Source: Clavelina lepadiformis
Lineage: Eukaryota > Chordata > Ascidiacea > Aplousobranchia > Clavelinidae
DNA: 64,000 nt
Assembly (NCBI RefSeq): GCF_947623445.1
Contig: NC_135247.1
Coordinates: 1,304,501 to 1,368,500 of the forward strand
Reading direction: 5' to 3'
Each line of letters opens with the position of its first letter. Within the stretch, counting starts at the first letter, position 1. This document shows positions 35,271-45,500 of this stretch, piece by piece. The notes under the pieces are model-generated. The model had not been told where the DNA came from. It made no database searches and saw only the letters and a program-made list of their open reading frames with translations. The translations under genes were made by a program, and so were the position numbers.

Positions 35271-38200
35271 ATGATTAATGATTTAGAGAGGCAGAGCCAT
35301 AATCAGAAGAACTGGCGTTACTGTTGTACAGCACTCTATTTATTAACTATCGCTTAGTAACTGACAGGCCGCTGTTGGTCGTGTGCAATTGCAACGCTAG
35401 GCTGCTACTGATGAAGAAATGAACAGCAGACTCTGATTGCTAGAGTAGAACTCTGTTGTTGTTTTCGGCTGAAACCTGGACACCTCACTGTTTGTTCATA
35501 TCAACGGTGTTCAGAACGTGAACATATATTACGCTATCTTTACCTACATAACTAATGTTTGCATATATTCCTTTCTTAAAACCAATGTACCTTTTGGAAA
35601 GAAATTAACATCAGCCGTTCACTATGGTTACAACCTCACATTCGATGGAACGAGAAAAAATCGCGTGATTAATTACTGAAAACATGTTTTTGTCAGATTT
35701 TCTGAAGCTATATGAAAAATGTAAGCTGCAGGCATGAACAGTTACGGTAAGATTTTCCAAAACTAATAAATTTTTTATTACTGGGCAAAGGATCAAAAAC
35801 CATGGTGGTATAGTATAGTATTATAATCTTTACCGTCGGACCGATGCCTTCATAAATACGCAAGTAAGTTATAAACAGACGCGTAGCTAGGGTTTTCAGT
35901 GCCTGGGAAACGGCAGTTTTTGCACCCCAACTTGTGAAGATAAGTAATCAATAAGAACATCAAACGTGCGAACTATAGAGGAGTTTGCTTAAGTTTGTAA
36001 TGAAATGATTGTTTGTCGTTCCTTAGGCTGTAAGGACGACCACTTCAATTACAAAGTTTGTCTGTTGAATTGTTTAATGTCCTCGAAGTGAATGAGTCTC
36101 AGGTCGTTGTTTCGCTTTTCTTAATCTTAGAATTAATTGTACACCTCGACAACTGTATATTCTGATTATATTTGAAGCTTCTTTGAACGAATACATCAAG
36201 ATAGAACATTGTGACAGCAACAGCATAAAGACATGTTGCGGCGTTGAACGTACGACTGAAAAGAGATAACTCGTAATGCACGCACAGTAACAGAGAAGCA
36301 ATCGATTACGTCACGCAGTGTTATGCGTCACTGATTCGATAGATGAGAATTCTATGTCGTACACAATTTTATATTACATTAATTGATATGTTTATCACAA
36401 GTTCTTTTTCTTGCCATCCAGTCTAAAATTTGCAGAACGCAGAAATTTTGATTTTGGATGGGTTAAAATCGCTTTAAATGAAATGTATTTTCAAATTTAT
36501 CCGTACAATCGCTGGCAATTTAAGGTTCATAATTTAAAAACATTGCTATATTGCCAGCTGTTTCCACAGTGGACCTAAGAATTTACTTTAGCTTTTAAAA
36601 AATCATTCAAGATTCACGAAAAATCGAAAATGAACATGTTTGGTAACAATGAAACCTTCTCTTGCATCTATTGTTTTTACAAAATATTGTCTTACCTAGT
36701 TTTACCAGATTTGGATCTAAAACTAAAATTGACATTTTTGTACTAGTTGTAAAAGTCCAAAATATAATAACTCAGCCCTCAATGTTGTATAAATGGGCAT
36801 TAAAATTTCATTATAGTTTCTAGGTTTGTTATTTTCCATAGCTTTTCGAACTTTATTTTTCAACTGATCAGACATTGGAAAGCAGTGTGTGAATGACATC
36901 AGTACAAAATATAGTAGTTTTGAAGTTACGGAAAGTAATGTTTCTCTGGCAAAATCGATTGCGGCGTTGTAAGTGGCCGCATGCCATATGCACACTGTAC
37001 CATGACGTGTTTGACAATAGAATAGAAAACACGGCAGCTGGCAATCGAGCTCCGACGCGGGAAATATGACGCGGATGTTTGTGACAACAAAGCGAGGATG
37101 AAGAGTGAAGTTCGTTGGTCGACATAAAAGATAAAAGCCGTTTTTACTTGGCGCGAGGACAGAAATTTTGATACGAACAGCGTAAGCTAGAACTTAATTA
37201 CTTTTTATTTCAATTAAATGCTACTCAGAAGTTACAGAATTTATGCAAACCATGTCTGTAGAGGTTTAGCCTAGAACTGTAAATAACAGCGCTTTAGCGT
37301 AGCAAATAGCCTATAGGCCTTGATATTAAGTGCAAAGTAACGCACCATAAATAAGTGCGCCACTGAAGCTCATGAAAAAACAGTATCGATCGAGTGAACC
37401 TTTGCCAAACCTGCAGTCCGACCATAATGGCTGAATGGAAATTGGGGCAGGCTTGCAGCTGCACACACAAGATTCATCAGTTTGCTGTGTGCACTCCACA
37501 CTTTTTTATCTTCACTCCTGTTCATAACATAAACAAAACAGAGCTTGTTGTTTGAATGCCAATTTATTATAAATTAACAAAGAATTAAAGCTTCAGTGTA
37601 CACTATCCTAAAATTTGCGTTTTTGCACTCGTCGTCCAGTGACAGTTTTTGTGCACAGGACTGCCTAATTTTTAAAGACTGGTGTGCACTGTGCACCAGT
37701 AGGCAACATAAAGTGTGCAACTATATATGCATGAGTCTGGACATTAAGTTGCTAAATGGGTGTAGTGGCTGTGTCTGTTATTACCAACTATTATTACCTT
37801 AATTATTAATACTTAATATTTTTGAGCACGTTTTAAGCCTTTTCGGCTTTGTCACTTTTTCCTATTCATTAGCGTGTGCTAGTAGCAACTGGCTTGATTT
37901 TTTGTCCCCACTACGCTTTTGACAAAAAATAAAATGATTAGTAGGGTGATTGATGTGTTACGTGTAGTCACTACAACGCTTTCTTTCCATACGAGCTTGT
38001 CGTCTTCGTAAATTGCCGTACTTTTCTGTCAGGACTCTACCCACCTGCCATGGCAACGATAGCCTCTTAGAGTTGCTGATGTTTTTATACCGTATACTAC
38101 TTATTTATATAACCTACACGACATATTTTAAGCTTTAACCCAAGCAAAATTGTATAAATGGAAATATTTTCAGGTACACACGCGATTAAATCGCTAATTT

Positions 38201-38308
38201 ACTTAAAAACTTTTGTTTTTTTAAAATTAATGCTAGTTGCTAAATTTTCATAATAACTGTCTTTGTTGTTGTTCTGTCACTTTTGAAATATGCACTATCA
38301 CGGCTATT
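35271..38308. other. Intergenic, upstream of the Myb-like gene; no gene recognised
   Basis: AT-rich unique DNA. I looked on the plus strand for Myb R1-R3 repeats (spaced Trp residues, WxxEED, NHWNS-type ends) and found none. A minus-strand frame at 36723-36995 has no recognisable domain. The last 300 bp should hold the promoter and 5' UTR of the Myb-like gene. Confidence 0.5.
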
Positions 38309-39691
38309 ATGGCGGATTCAACAGCATCGTGGCAGGATGAAACAGCTAAAAAGAGTTTGAAGAAACATTTTTTGAATCTTTGCAATCTTTACCCTGGCTT
38401 GCTTACAAATTCGACAATTAACACCGTTGTATATCCTGGTGGTGGTTTGCTCACTTTAGACGATTGCTGTCACGATATTTCCGAAGACGAATATTTTCCA
38501 CCTTCGCTTGGTATATCAAGTTTTCAAGGTTTTCAAATGTCTTCCTCGAATATTCTCTCAGTGAACAACAGGATGATGCAGCAGATGTCACCGGTCCAAC
38601 AGAGAATGGAAGTGAACGCAAATGAAGAAATCGATTCATTCTCCAAGGAAAATATTCCCAAAGTGAAAATTTCCAATATCAGTTATCCAAGCATCCTGAA
38701 GCATAAGTGCAAAGACGCCTCATTCATTTCTCCAAAAAGTTCACCAATGAAGGTTTTGAACTTCTCACCATCGAGATTTTTAAACACCGGTAAAGAGAGA
38801 GATCGATCAGCATCGCTGTCCTCATGTGATGTTGTGAAGGAGCAGACATTTTCCAACTCATCCTTTGATGTTGAAGATAGTGGGATCGGTGTATCTGATG
38901 GAGAAACGACAACACCTTTGTCACCTCCATCACTCACTTCTACTCCTTGCACCAAGTCCCGTCGGAAGTCTTCGCAACAAACCATGAGAAACCTGTTGTC
39001 ATCACCTGAGCATGGCAACGTTTTCTCTGATGTCAGCTCCATTCCATTGCAGTCTACTCCTATATGCCATGAAGACGAAAGTGGAATAGATGATTTTAAG
39101 ACTCCATTGATCAGGAAGTTTTTAAACGAATCAGCACCACGCACACCTACTCCTTTCAAGTGTCCGGATGACAGTGGCAATGAAGAAGAGTCGTCCCCAA
39201 AGTCTGAAAAAAAAGAGGAGCCGATCCATTCACCACCACTTCTATCTGATGACTGCTTCAAGAGACCTTCACCTGTTTCTTGGAAAAGCAAGCGCTTGAG
39301 AGACGCAAGTGTGAAGAACAAGTCGAAGAAAACTGCAAGAAAAGTTCTGCATTTAGAATCGGGGAATAACATCAAACGAAACCTTTTCAAACATGAAGAA
39401 AAAGTTTCTTCCGCCATATCGTTTGTTAATCCTTCCACACTTCTCCACACAAATGAAACTGATCAGAGTTCGTTGGTTGACAACAAGACAGTGGTTAAAA
39501 AAACAGTTTTTCACGGTAAATCTGTCTATTGTACAAGAAAGAAAAAAAAGTTTGAACAAGCAGCTGCTTCATTTGATAGAAGTTGGGTGTCTGTAGCTTG
39601 CGGTCGTACTTGTGATCAAAAACTTATGACTGAAGCCGCAAAACGTTGTCTTCGAACACGTCCCTGCAAAAGCAAATTATATTATTCTTAA
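38309..39691 (+). CDS. B-Myb-like regulatory protein without visible Myb repeats, 460 aa, single exon
   Basis: Matches the non-DNA-binding part of vertebrate B-Myb in order: YPSILK (126-131), PKSSPMKVLNFSPSRFLN (142-159, B-Myb PKSTPVKTLPFSPSQFLN), SPPSLTSTP (205-213), PRTPTPFK (277-284, B-Myb PHTPTPFK), and a C-terminal SWVSVACGRTCDQ...MTEAAKRCL (425-448, B-Myb AWKTVACGGTRDQ...). In B-Myb this last segment docks on the LIN9/LIN52 part of the MuvB complex, which drives G2/M genes. Many Ser-Pro/Thr-Pro sites suggest cyclin-CDK control, as in B-Myb. No R1R2R3 DNA-binding domain is present in the exon or in 3 kb upstream. The start ATGGCGG is preceded by an in-frame TAG at 38234-38236 and no other Met. 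Either this is a Myb protein that lost its DNA-binding domain or it is the 3' exon of a gene with distant upstream exons (an AG sits at that TAG and further AGs occur early in the frame). AATAAA lies about 320 nt after the stop. Confidence 0.8.
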   Translation: MADSTASWQDETAKKSLKKHFLNLCNLYPGLLTNSTINTVVYPGGGLLTLDDCCHDISEDEYFPPSLGISSFQGFQMSSSNILSVNNRMMQQMSPVQQRMEVNANEEIDSFSKENIPKVKISNISYPSILKHKCKDASFISPKSSPMKVLNFSPSRFLNTGKERDRSASLSSCDVVKEQTFSNSSFDVEDSGIGVSDGETTTPLSPPSLTSTPCTKSRRKSSQQTMRNLLSSPEHGNVFSDVSSIPLQSTPICHEDESGIDDFKTPLIRKFLNESAPRTPTPFKCPDDSGNEEESSPKSEKKEEPIHSPPLLSDDCFKRPSPVSWKSKRLRDASVKNKSKKTARKVLHLESGNNIKRNLFKHEEKVSSAISFVNPSTLLHTNETDQSSLVDNKTVVKKTVFHGKSVYCTRKKKKFEQAAASFDRSWVSVACGRTCDQKLMTEAAKRCLRTRPCKSKLYYS

Positions 39692-41048
39692 TGTTGTTAG
39701 TTCTTATAGAAGGTTCAGGTATACAATATAAAAGGTGTTCTTAAGGTACAAAGTTGCTTTTGTGTGTACTATATTTTCTCATAGCTTGTAGGAATTTGTC
39801 ACATGAAGTAACCAAGTTTTTGTATTTATACTTAATTATTGTTCACTACAGTTGTAGCTACAAGACTCGTTGTGTTTGACCTAGAACATTACATGGATGA
39901 CTAGGGACTTGTTAAGGTTGTTTTGATTCTGCTTTGGAAAATTTTAAAACCAGTTTACTAATACCAATTGACAATTTTAAATGTCGGTTTCAAAACTGTC
40001 CAGCTTTCAAATAAACCCCTGTTTTAGCATTACCCAAACACTTACCGTTGTAGTCTTTAGCCAACATCGTGTAGATTTGATGTCGTAGTTTCAGATATAA
40101 TTCTTGAGCGTTTTCAGTATTAGTAATTTTGTGTCACGTGTGCTCTTTCCTGCTATTGTACAATTGTTCTCTTCTTTCATTTTATGTTTGTAGATTCAAC
40201 TTTTAATGCTTATATTTTTGTACAATTAACGAAGATGATCTTTCTTCTACTGAGGCTTCAAAACTTGTGTTTGTCTTGTCCTGACGATTCATTTAATAAC
40301 TGCCAATATTTTTGGTTTCTATCATTCCTAGATGACAATTTCAACTAACTGCCCAAAATTATTAATACTACCTAACATGCTCCTGATGTAAAAGTATGAA
40401 CTGATTTTGTATTGAAGTTTAACTTGTTGTTTAATAGAGGCTAGATAAAGTGGATAATTCGATAAAAATTTGGTTAACACACAAGTATCGTTCTGTAAAA
40501 TGGTGTTTGCTTGAAGATAATGATTGTTATGAAATTGGTTTATTTAATGAATGTTTTAAATTCAACCTTGTGTTATTCGTTGTCTGCCATATTAGGTGAA
40601 ATCAATTTTTTCACTAATTTATTCTTTTTTGTCATCTCAAATTTCTCTTAGCATTTGTACATTTAGTCTTGTAAATACTTCAGACATTTAGTTCTTTTGT
40701 CGTCTTAGTTTTAAATACATTTTCCACATTTGGTAATCCACTGATGAATTGTTTTATCTGTTCAAATTAAAACATAGTATTTAGTGTTAATTCCCGGTTC
40801 TTTCATTCTTAAAAAGCTCTTATTTATGAGCAAATTTGTTGCTGCTTGAATGTCGTGAATGCTCTCGCTTATTTAAGCTCAGATTAAATTTATTGAAGTT
40901 GGACGTTACTTGGGTTCCTGTCATTCAACAATAAGCTCTTATTGTAATTTGTGATGTAGATTATTGTCAGTGACAAAATTTGGCAGTAAGTTTATCATAC
41001 AACTAACACTGTGAAAAGAAAGTGAAAACCACTTAGACTAGTTTATGA
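39692..41048. other. Myb-like 3' UTR and NAA40 upstream region
   Basis: AT-rich. Contains the AATAAA at 40010 for the Myb-like gene and, towards the right, the presumed distal promoter of NAA40. No other gene seen. Confidence 0.5.
40010..40015 (+). terminator. Polyadenylation signal of the Myb-like gene
   Basis: AATAAA, the first canonical signal after the stop codon at 39691, giving a 3' UTR of roughly 330-350 nt. Confidence 0.55.
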
Positions 41049-41066
41049 ATGGATTCTAAACACAAG
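41049..41066 (+). other. NAA40: Alternative (distal) first coding exon of NAA40
   Basis: ATGGATTCTAAACACAAG followed by gtaggc encodes MDSKHK and ends in phase 0. The proximal first exon at 41475-41492 encodes the same six residues with the same donor gtaggct; only two synonymous third positions differ. Either can splice to the exon at 41752. This looks like a duplicated first exon with its own promoter. Confidence 0.7.
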
Positions 41067-41474
41067 GTAGGCTTTTATTTGCATATTTTATTATAGGTCA
41101 TGGGATTGCAACAGTTGGCTTAAAATGTACTGACATATATATTACAAATTGCGTGGATGTGATATTGTTTGTAAGTAAAGAGCTTGTGTGGGTAACATTT
41201 CCGAGTGTGGTGACGTAAATTTAACAAAGGATTTCAGCTGTTTATTTCCTGAAGCACTGCTCTGTCTAGTGAAGTTTGCTCTGTTGTGTTGTACTTAGAG
41301 CTCAGATACTGAGTTTTCTTCTGTGAACTGTGTTATATTGATTAGTTTAACATCGTATTGTTGGTATTTCACACTAACATACAGCAGTGTTTAAAAACAG
41401 ATATATATATAGCTATTTTCATTAACAGAGTCCCTATATAACCTGTATTCAAATAAATAATAGAAAAGTTTAAC

Positions 41475-44400
41475 ATGGATTCAAAACATAAGGTAGGCTA
41501 TATATATTGGTAGCGTACTAAGTGCCATGTGTCATCCCATTTAGCACGAAGTTGTCCGGAAAAATAGAATCTGAAACATGTTTCTAAAATAATTCAAGCC
41601 CATTTAGGTTTATTTTCCTAGTTGACATTCAAATGGATTATTTTGTCTGACTTGAGTGATTGTCGCCGCTGGTAACATAAGGAAGCAATTTCGTATATTT
41701 TTTCCTCTGCATGTTGTCTATGTTTATAATATTTCTGTGTTTTTCCTTCAGGCTCAGTCAAATAAGTCCAAAGCCAAAAAAGCGCTGCGAAAAGAGGTAA
41801 ATTCATTTTCTTCCATAGAAATCTTACTTATATCAAGTTTTACAGTTAATAAATATAATTGTTAAAGGCTTTTTCTTTCCTTTTTGTGCATTTAAAATAG
41901 GAACGTGAAAAGAACGACAGGCATTGGAAGCTTGTTGAAGAAGCTAATAAGGTGTTATTTGTATGAATAATCAGATTCACATTTTCTACCAATTGTTAAA
42001 AAGTTACTTTTCCTTGAAAATGTTGCTGGAAATAATTGTGAAGCTAAAAGTGCCAAACAGGCATACACACAACTTTGGAAAACATTAAACAAAATGTGTG
42101 ATTTTTCAAATTAACTGCTTTAAAATTTTATTTTTTAAATTCACAGCTTTCTGACCCCCTTGCGTCATTTGTTTCCTTTCAAAAGTTTGAAAAAGATGGT
42201 ATGAAGTTCGACCTGCGTTGCATTAAATATGATGATTTGATCAAAGATGTGTTTCAGTGGACGTTTGATCTAACCAAGGCCAACATGCTTGAAATGTTAG
42301 TACTTCTGGGAAATATACCTGCTGTGTGTCTAACACCACTATACCTTAGAGTTTGTAGTAGATGTAAGTGAGCTCTTGAGCTCAATCTTTTTAAGTCTGT
42401 GCTTAGAAAAGGGATTCTTTTAATACGGATTCCAGGTTACAGGTTCATTATCAGGTTGTATCTTTGTAAAACCTGTCATTAAATTCCGGGCAATAAAGTT
42501 CTTGGTTTTTCTGCTCTTGATGTGGCAAGCAGAAATGAGGTCACATCAAGCTTGTTTTTTGTTTTTTTCCTGACGCAACGATACATTTCGGCCTCCCAGT
42601 ATGGAAAGTCAATGCCACTGGTTTATAGATATCAAGCAACTATTATTATCACTGAGTGAGAGATTAGCAGCATAATAGAATGTTTATAATGCAAAAGCCT
42701 TTTGGATAAGTCTTGGATTTCTCATCGGGTCTGAATATAAAAGCTTAAGGCTCTGTGCTACTTCATCCATCTTGTTTTGCTTGTGTAGGTACGAAGCAAG
42801 CTGGGGCTGGAGTGACAAAGAGAAAATGAAGGAGATGTGCGACGATAGGATGTGGTATCTTATCGCATTTGACCTCGATCGACCGGTTGCATTTTGCAGC
42901 TTTCGATTTGACTTGGATTTTGGTGAACCTGTAGTGTACTGGTATGAATGAACCCTTGTATGTGTGAACAATCCAAAAAGGTTTAATTTTGTTGGTTGAG
43001 CATATCTTACTCGATTTGTGATGAGTTAAAATTTAACGTTTAAGAAACAACTTATTTTAAACAAGTCATCAGCAATTTTACGTTTTTTTTTTCGGAAAAA
43101 TTTATATGCAAAAGTAATTTTTTAATCGGCTCCACATCAATATGATGCTTTGATTAACCTGGAAAAACGTTTTCCCTTGTATGAGCGTGGTGATGATGAT
43201 GATGTATGTAAAATAGGCATAATACCTTTCAAATATCCGCAGCTACGAGATTCAGTTGGCGAAATCTGTACAAAATAAGGGCTTGGGAACATTCATGATG
43301 CAGATATTGCAGCTTGTTGCAATGAAGTGAGTTGTATTGTGATGTCATTCCTGGTCTGACACTAACCTACTATTTTGCTTGTACAAATTATTCTTAGTGA
43401 TCATCACAGTGCAATGATAATATGTTATATTTGCCACCAGTAACGTTAACAGTAAGCAAAATGGCTGATCATGAAATGAAACTTATTTGTTGCTTATCTT
43501 TCAATAGTTTTTGTAAGTTAGCTCTTATATTTCAAAGCTTCGGTGACTCTGAGTAATATTTTTAGAATTTGCATAATTTAAGAATTAGAATATATTTGTC
43601 AGTGAATAGGGAGCTTTGCACTGTAGCTGATGCGCTAACAATTTGTTTTTGGTGAAAATCTATGATTCATCCAATACACTGGTCAACACAATTCTTTGTA
43701 CCGGAAATGTTTCATCAGAGGTATGCTTGAGGTGCTGAATCTGAAATTAAGGTTGTTTTTCCCCAATTATCCCTAGTTTTTGAGATATTTTCCAATTTTT
43801 GGTTCAGAAATGGTGGAAAACGGTAAAAATTGCTGATTAATATTTTTTTATTTATCATGATGTACAGAACTCAAAGGACTTTTTGACATGATTTTGTTTC
43901 ATTCTTGTATTATTATATCCAAACAATGAAACTTGCGTTGCGATGTCGCCACATGTAGGTCACATTCAGCCCACAAAACATTCTTATTGTGGCCTGAAAG
44001 TGCTTGTTGTTGAGTTGAAGTTGCACAGCAACAGAAAGTTTGTCCACACCTGTTGTCTAAAGAGGTACTACTCACACTACAAAGATCAGTGAAATGTAAA
44101 CGGAAAGTAGCACAAAAATTGGCAACCACATTTGAGGCTCCAGCAGTAACCTGCCATCATGTGTTGGTCCCACCTTCCTAAGTACCTTTCTTTCGTGAGC
44201 TTTATATGCTGATGAAGCCTCTCACATTTCTCTTTGCAGATAAATCACTCAGGTTTTCAGGAAATCTACCTAAGCTGCTGTGGAGGAAATGTTCTTTAAT
44301 GCTCATACTTTCCCCAGTTCTTGAAAGTTGTTCAGCATACAATGTGCTAATTCAACGTAGTTTTCCACTTTCTGGTTTCACAAGAATTTTTTATGGCAGT

Positions 44401-45081
44401 GATGTAACTGGCCAAGCAGCAAGCTAGTATCAAGCATATATCTGGTGAAATTTGAACCTATCATGAGCATGGGAATGGTGGACCATCAAAAATTTATGCT
44501 ATAATTTTTTCAGTGCTCAAACTAAGGAAACAATCGCAGAGGTATTTGACTAAGTCCTGCTTGAGTAAATTCAAACTCCAATCCAAAAGCCAATTTCGTA
44601 AAACCAATGCCATTTTCGGATTCAGTGTCCTAAAAATACCCTAAAATCGTTGAAACATTTTCGGCCCTGGAAAAAAAAATTTTTGGTTGGGCTCTAATTA
44701 TTTATTGTCAGAATAGTTATTGTTTGTGATTACAGGAATGGGATGCACAAAGTAGTTGCAACTGTGCTAGACTGCAATGAACAATCTAGGAAATTTTTTA
44801 TGGAAAAACTGAGGTAATGATGTAGTAATTTGTTATGTTTGTGAAACGTTTGAAAAGACATTATCTATTTCAGTATTAATAAAATCACTTCCTTGAAATT
44901 TAATGAGAAGTTGCAGGATATGCTAAGAATTTTGTGTCAAATAATTTCAGCGGTAGTTCAATATGTTGGTTTTTATTAGCTGTTATGAGACGTTTATTTT
45001 TGAAACTTTAGATACACAGTAGATGATACGAATCTCAGCGACGAATGCTACACTATTGTAAGCAAGCCTGTAAAGAAGTAA
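41475..45081 (+). CDS. NAA40: N-alpha-acetyltransferase 40 (NatD), 8 coding exons, 215 aa
   Basis: GNAT-family enzyme that acetylates the N-terminal Ser of histones H4 and H2A using acetyl-CoA. Exons: 41475-41492, 41752-41796, 41901-41951, 42147-42295, 42789-42941, 43243-43326, 44736-44813, 45012-45081 (648 nt, 216 codons with stop). Diagnostic segments: basic N-terminus ([13 protein letters not shown]), [20 protein letters not shown] (human [21 protein letters not shown]), [29 protein letters not shown], then the acetyl-CoA loop QNKGLG at about 149-154 and MQILQLVAM. Human NAA40 is 237 aa with a Cys/His-rich C-terminal tail; here the protein ends soon after [10 protein letters not shown], so the tail is missing. 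Residue 2 is Asp, so the N-myristoylation glycine of the human protein is absent. The longest intron (43327-44735) holds a transposon remnant. The gene is convergent with the P450. Confidence 0.93.
43740..44680 (-). mobile_element. Broken transposon-like ORF remnant in NAA40 intron
   Basis: Minus-strand translation gives scattered segments such as [19 protein letters not shown] and ERYLGRW...[10 protein letters not shown], which resemble a widespread repeat-encoded protein of animals (pattern SLKIHFLHSHL..FPENLG...GERFHQDI...RYQG.W...MMADYCWSL). The copy is decayed and not functional. I cannot assign it to a transposon class from sequence alone. Confidence 0.5.
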
Positions 45082-45500
45082 TAGCAGGTTTATGACCTTA
45101 TACAAGCTTGCATCACACCTTCCATTATCTTAGACCACTCTGTCGGAAGCCAGGCAACCTAAACCAGCCTACATTCTCCTATTTCTTATATTTAATTACT
45201 AAGTTCAGCATATACAGTTCACAACTTTACAAAATAAACGTTTTGAACAAAGAAGAAATATTGGAACGAAGAACACTTAAAAGTTACACAAACTAAATAA
45301 GATTGCATCAAATTAGATTAAATTAAGATTACAACAAGTAGTAGACACGACAAAGCAAGGCTGTCGCGTTGGTAGGAAGATATGATGACAACTATGGCGA
45401 TTTCACCAACTCCGCCGCTTTTGAGGAACGATCAATATAAATTTGTCCCGGAATTAATGAAGTCAAATTAATATCCTCGGACCACAAAAGTCCGGCCTAT
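45082..45500. other. Intergenic between convergent NAA40 and P450
   Basis: About 420 bp shared by the two 3' ends. Contains the NAA40 AATAAA; no clear minus-strand signal for the P450 was found. Confidence 0.6.
45233..45238 (+). terminator. Polyadenylation signal of NAA40
   Basis: AATAAA about 150 nt after the stop codon at 45079-45081. Confidence 0.6.

Noticed and set aside
36723-37125. Two minus-strand frames possibly forming a gene
   Set aside because: No recognisable domain, and frames overlap in different registers without clear splice sites.
38683-39450. 255-codon minus-strand frame
   Set aside because: Antisense of the B-Myb-like coding exon; the plus-strand product matches B-Myb motifs in order.
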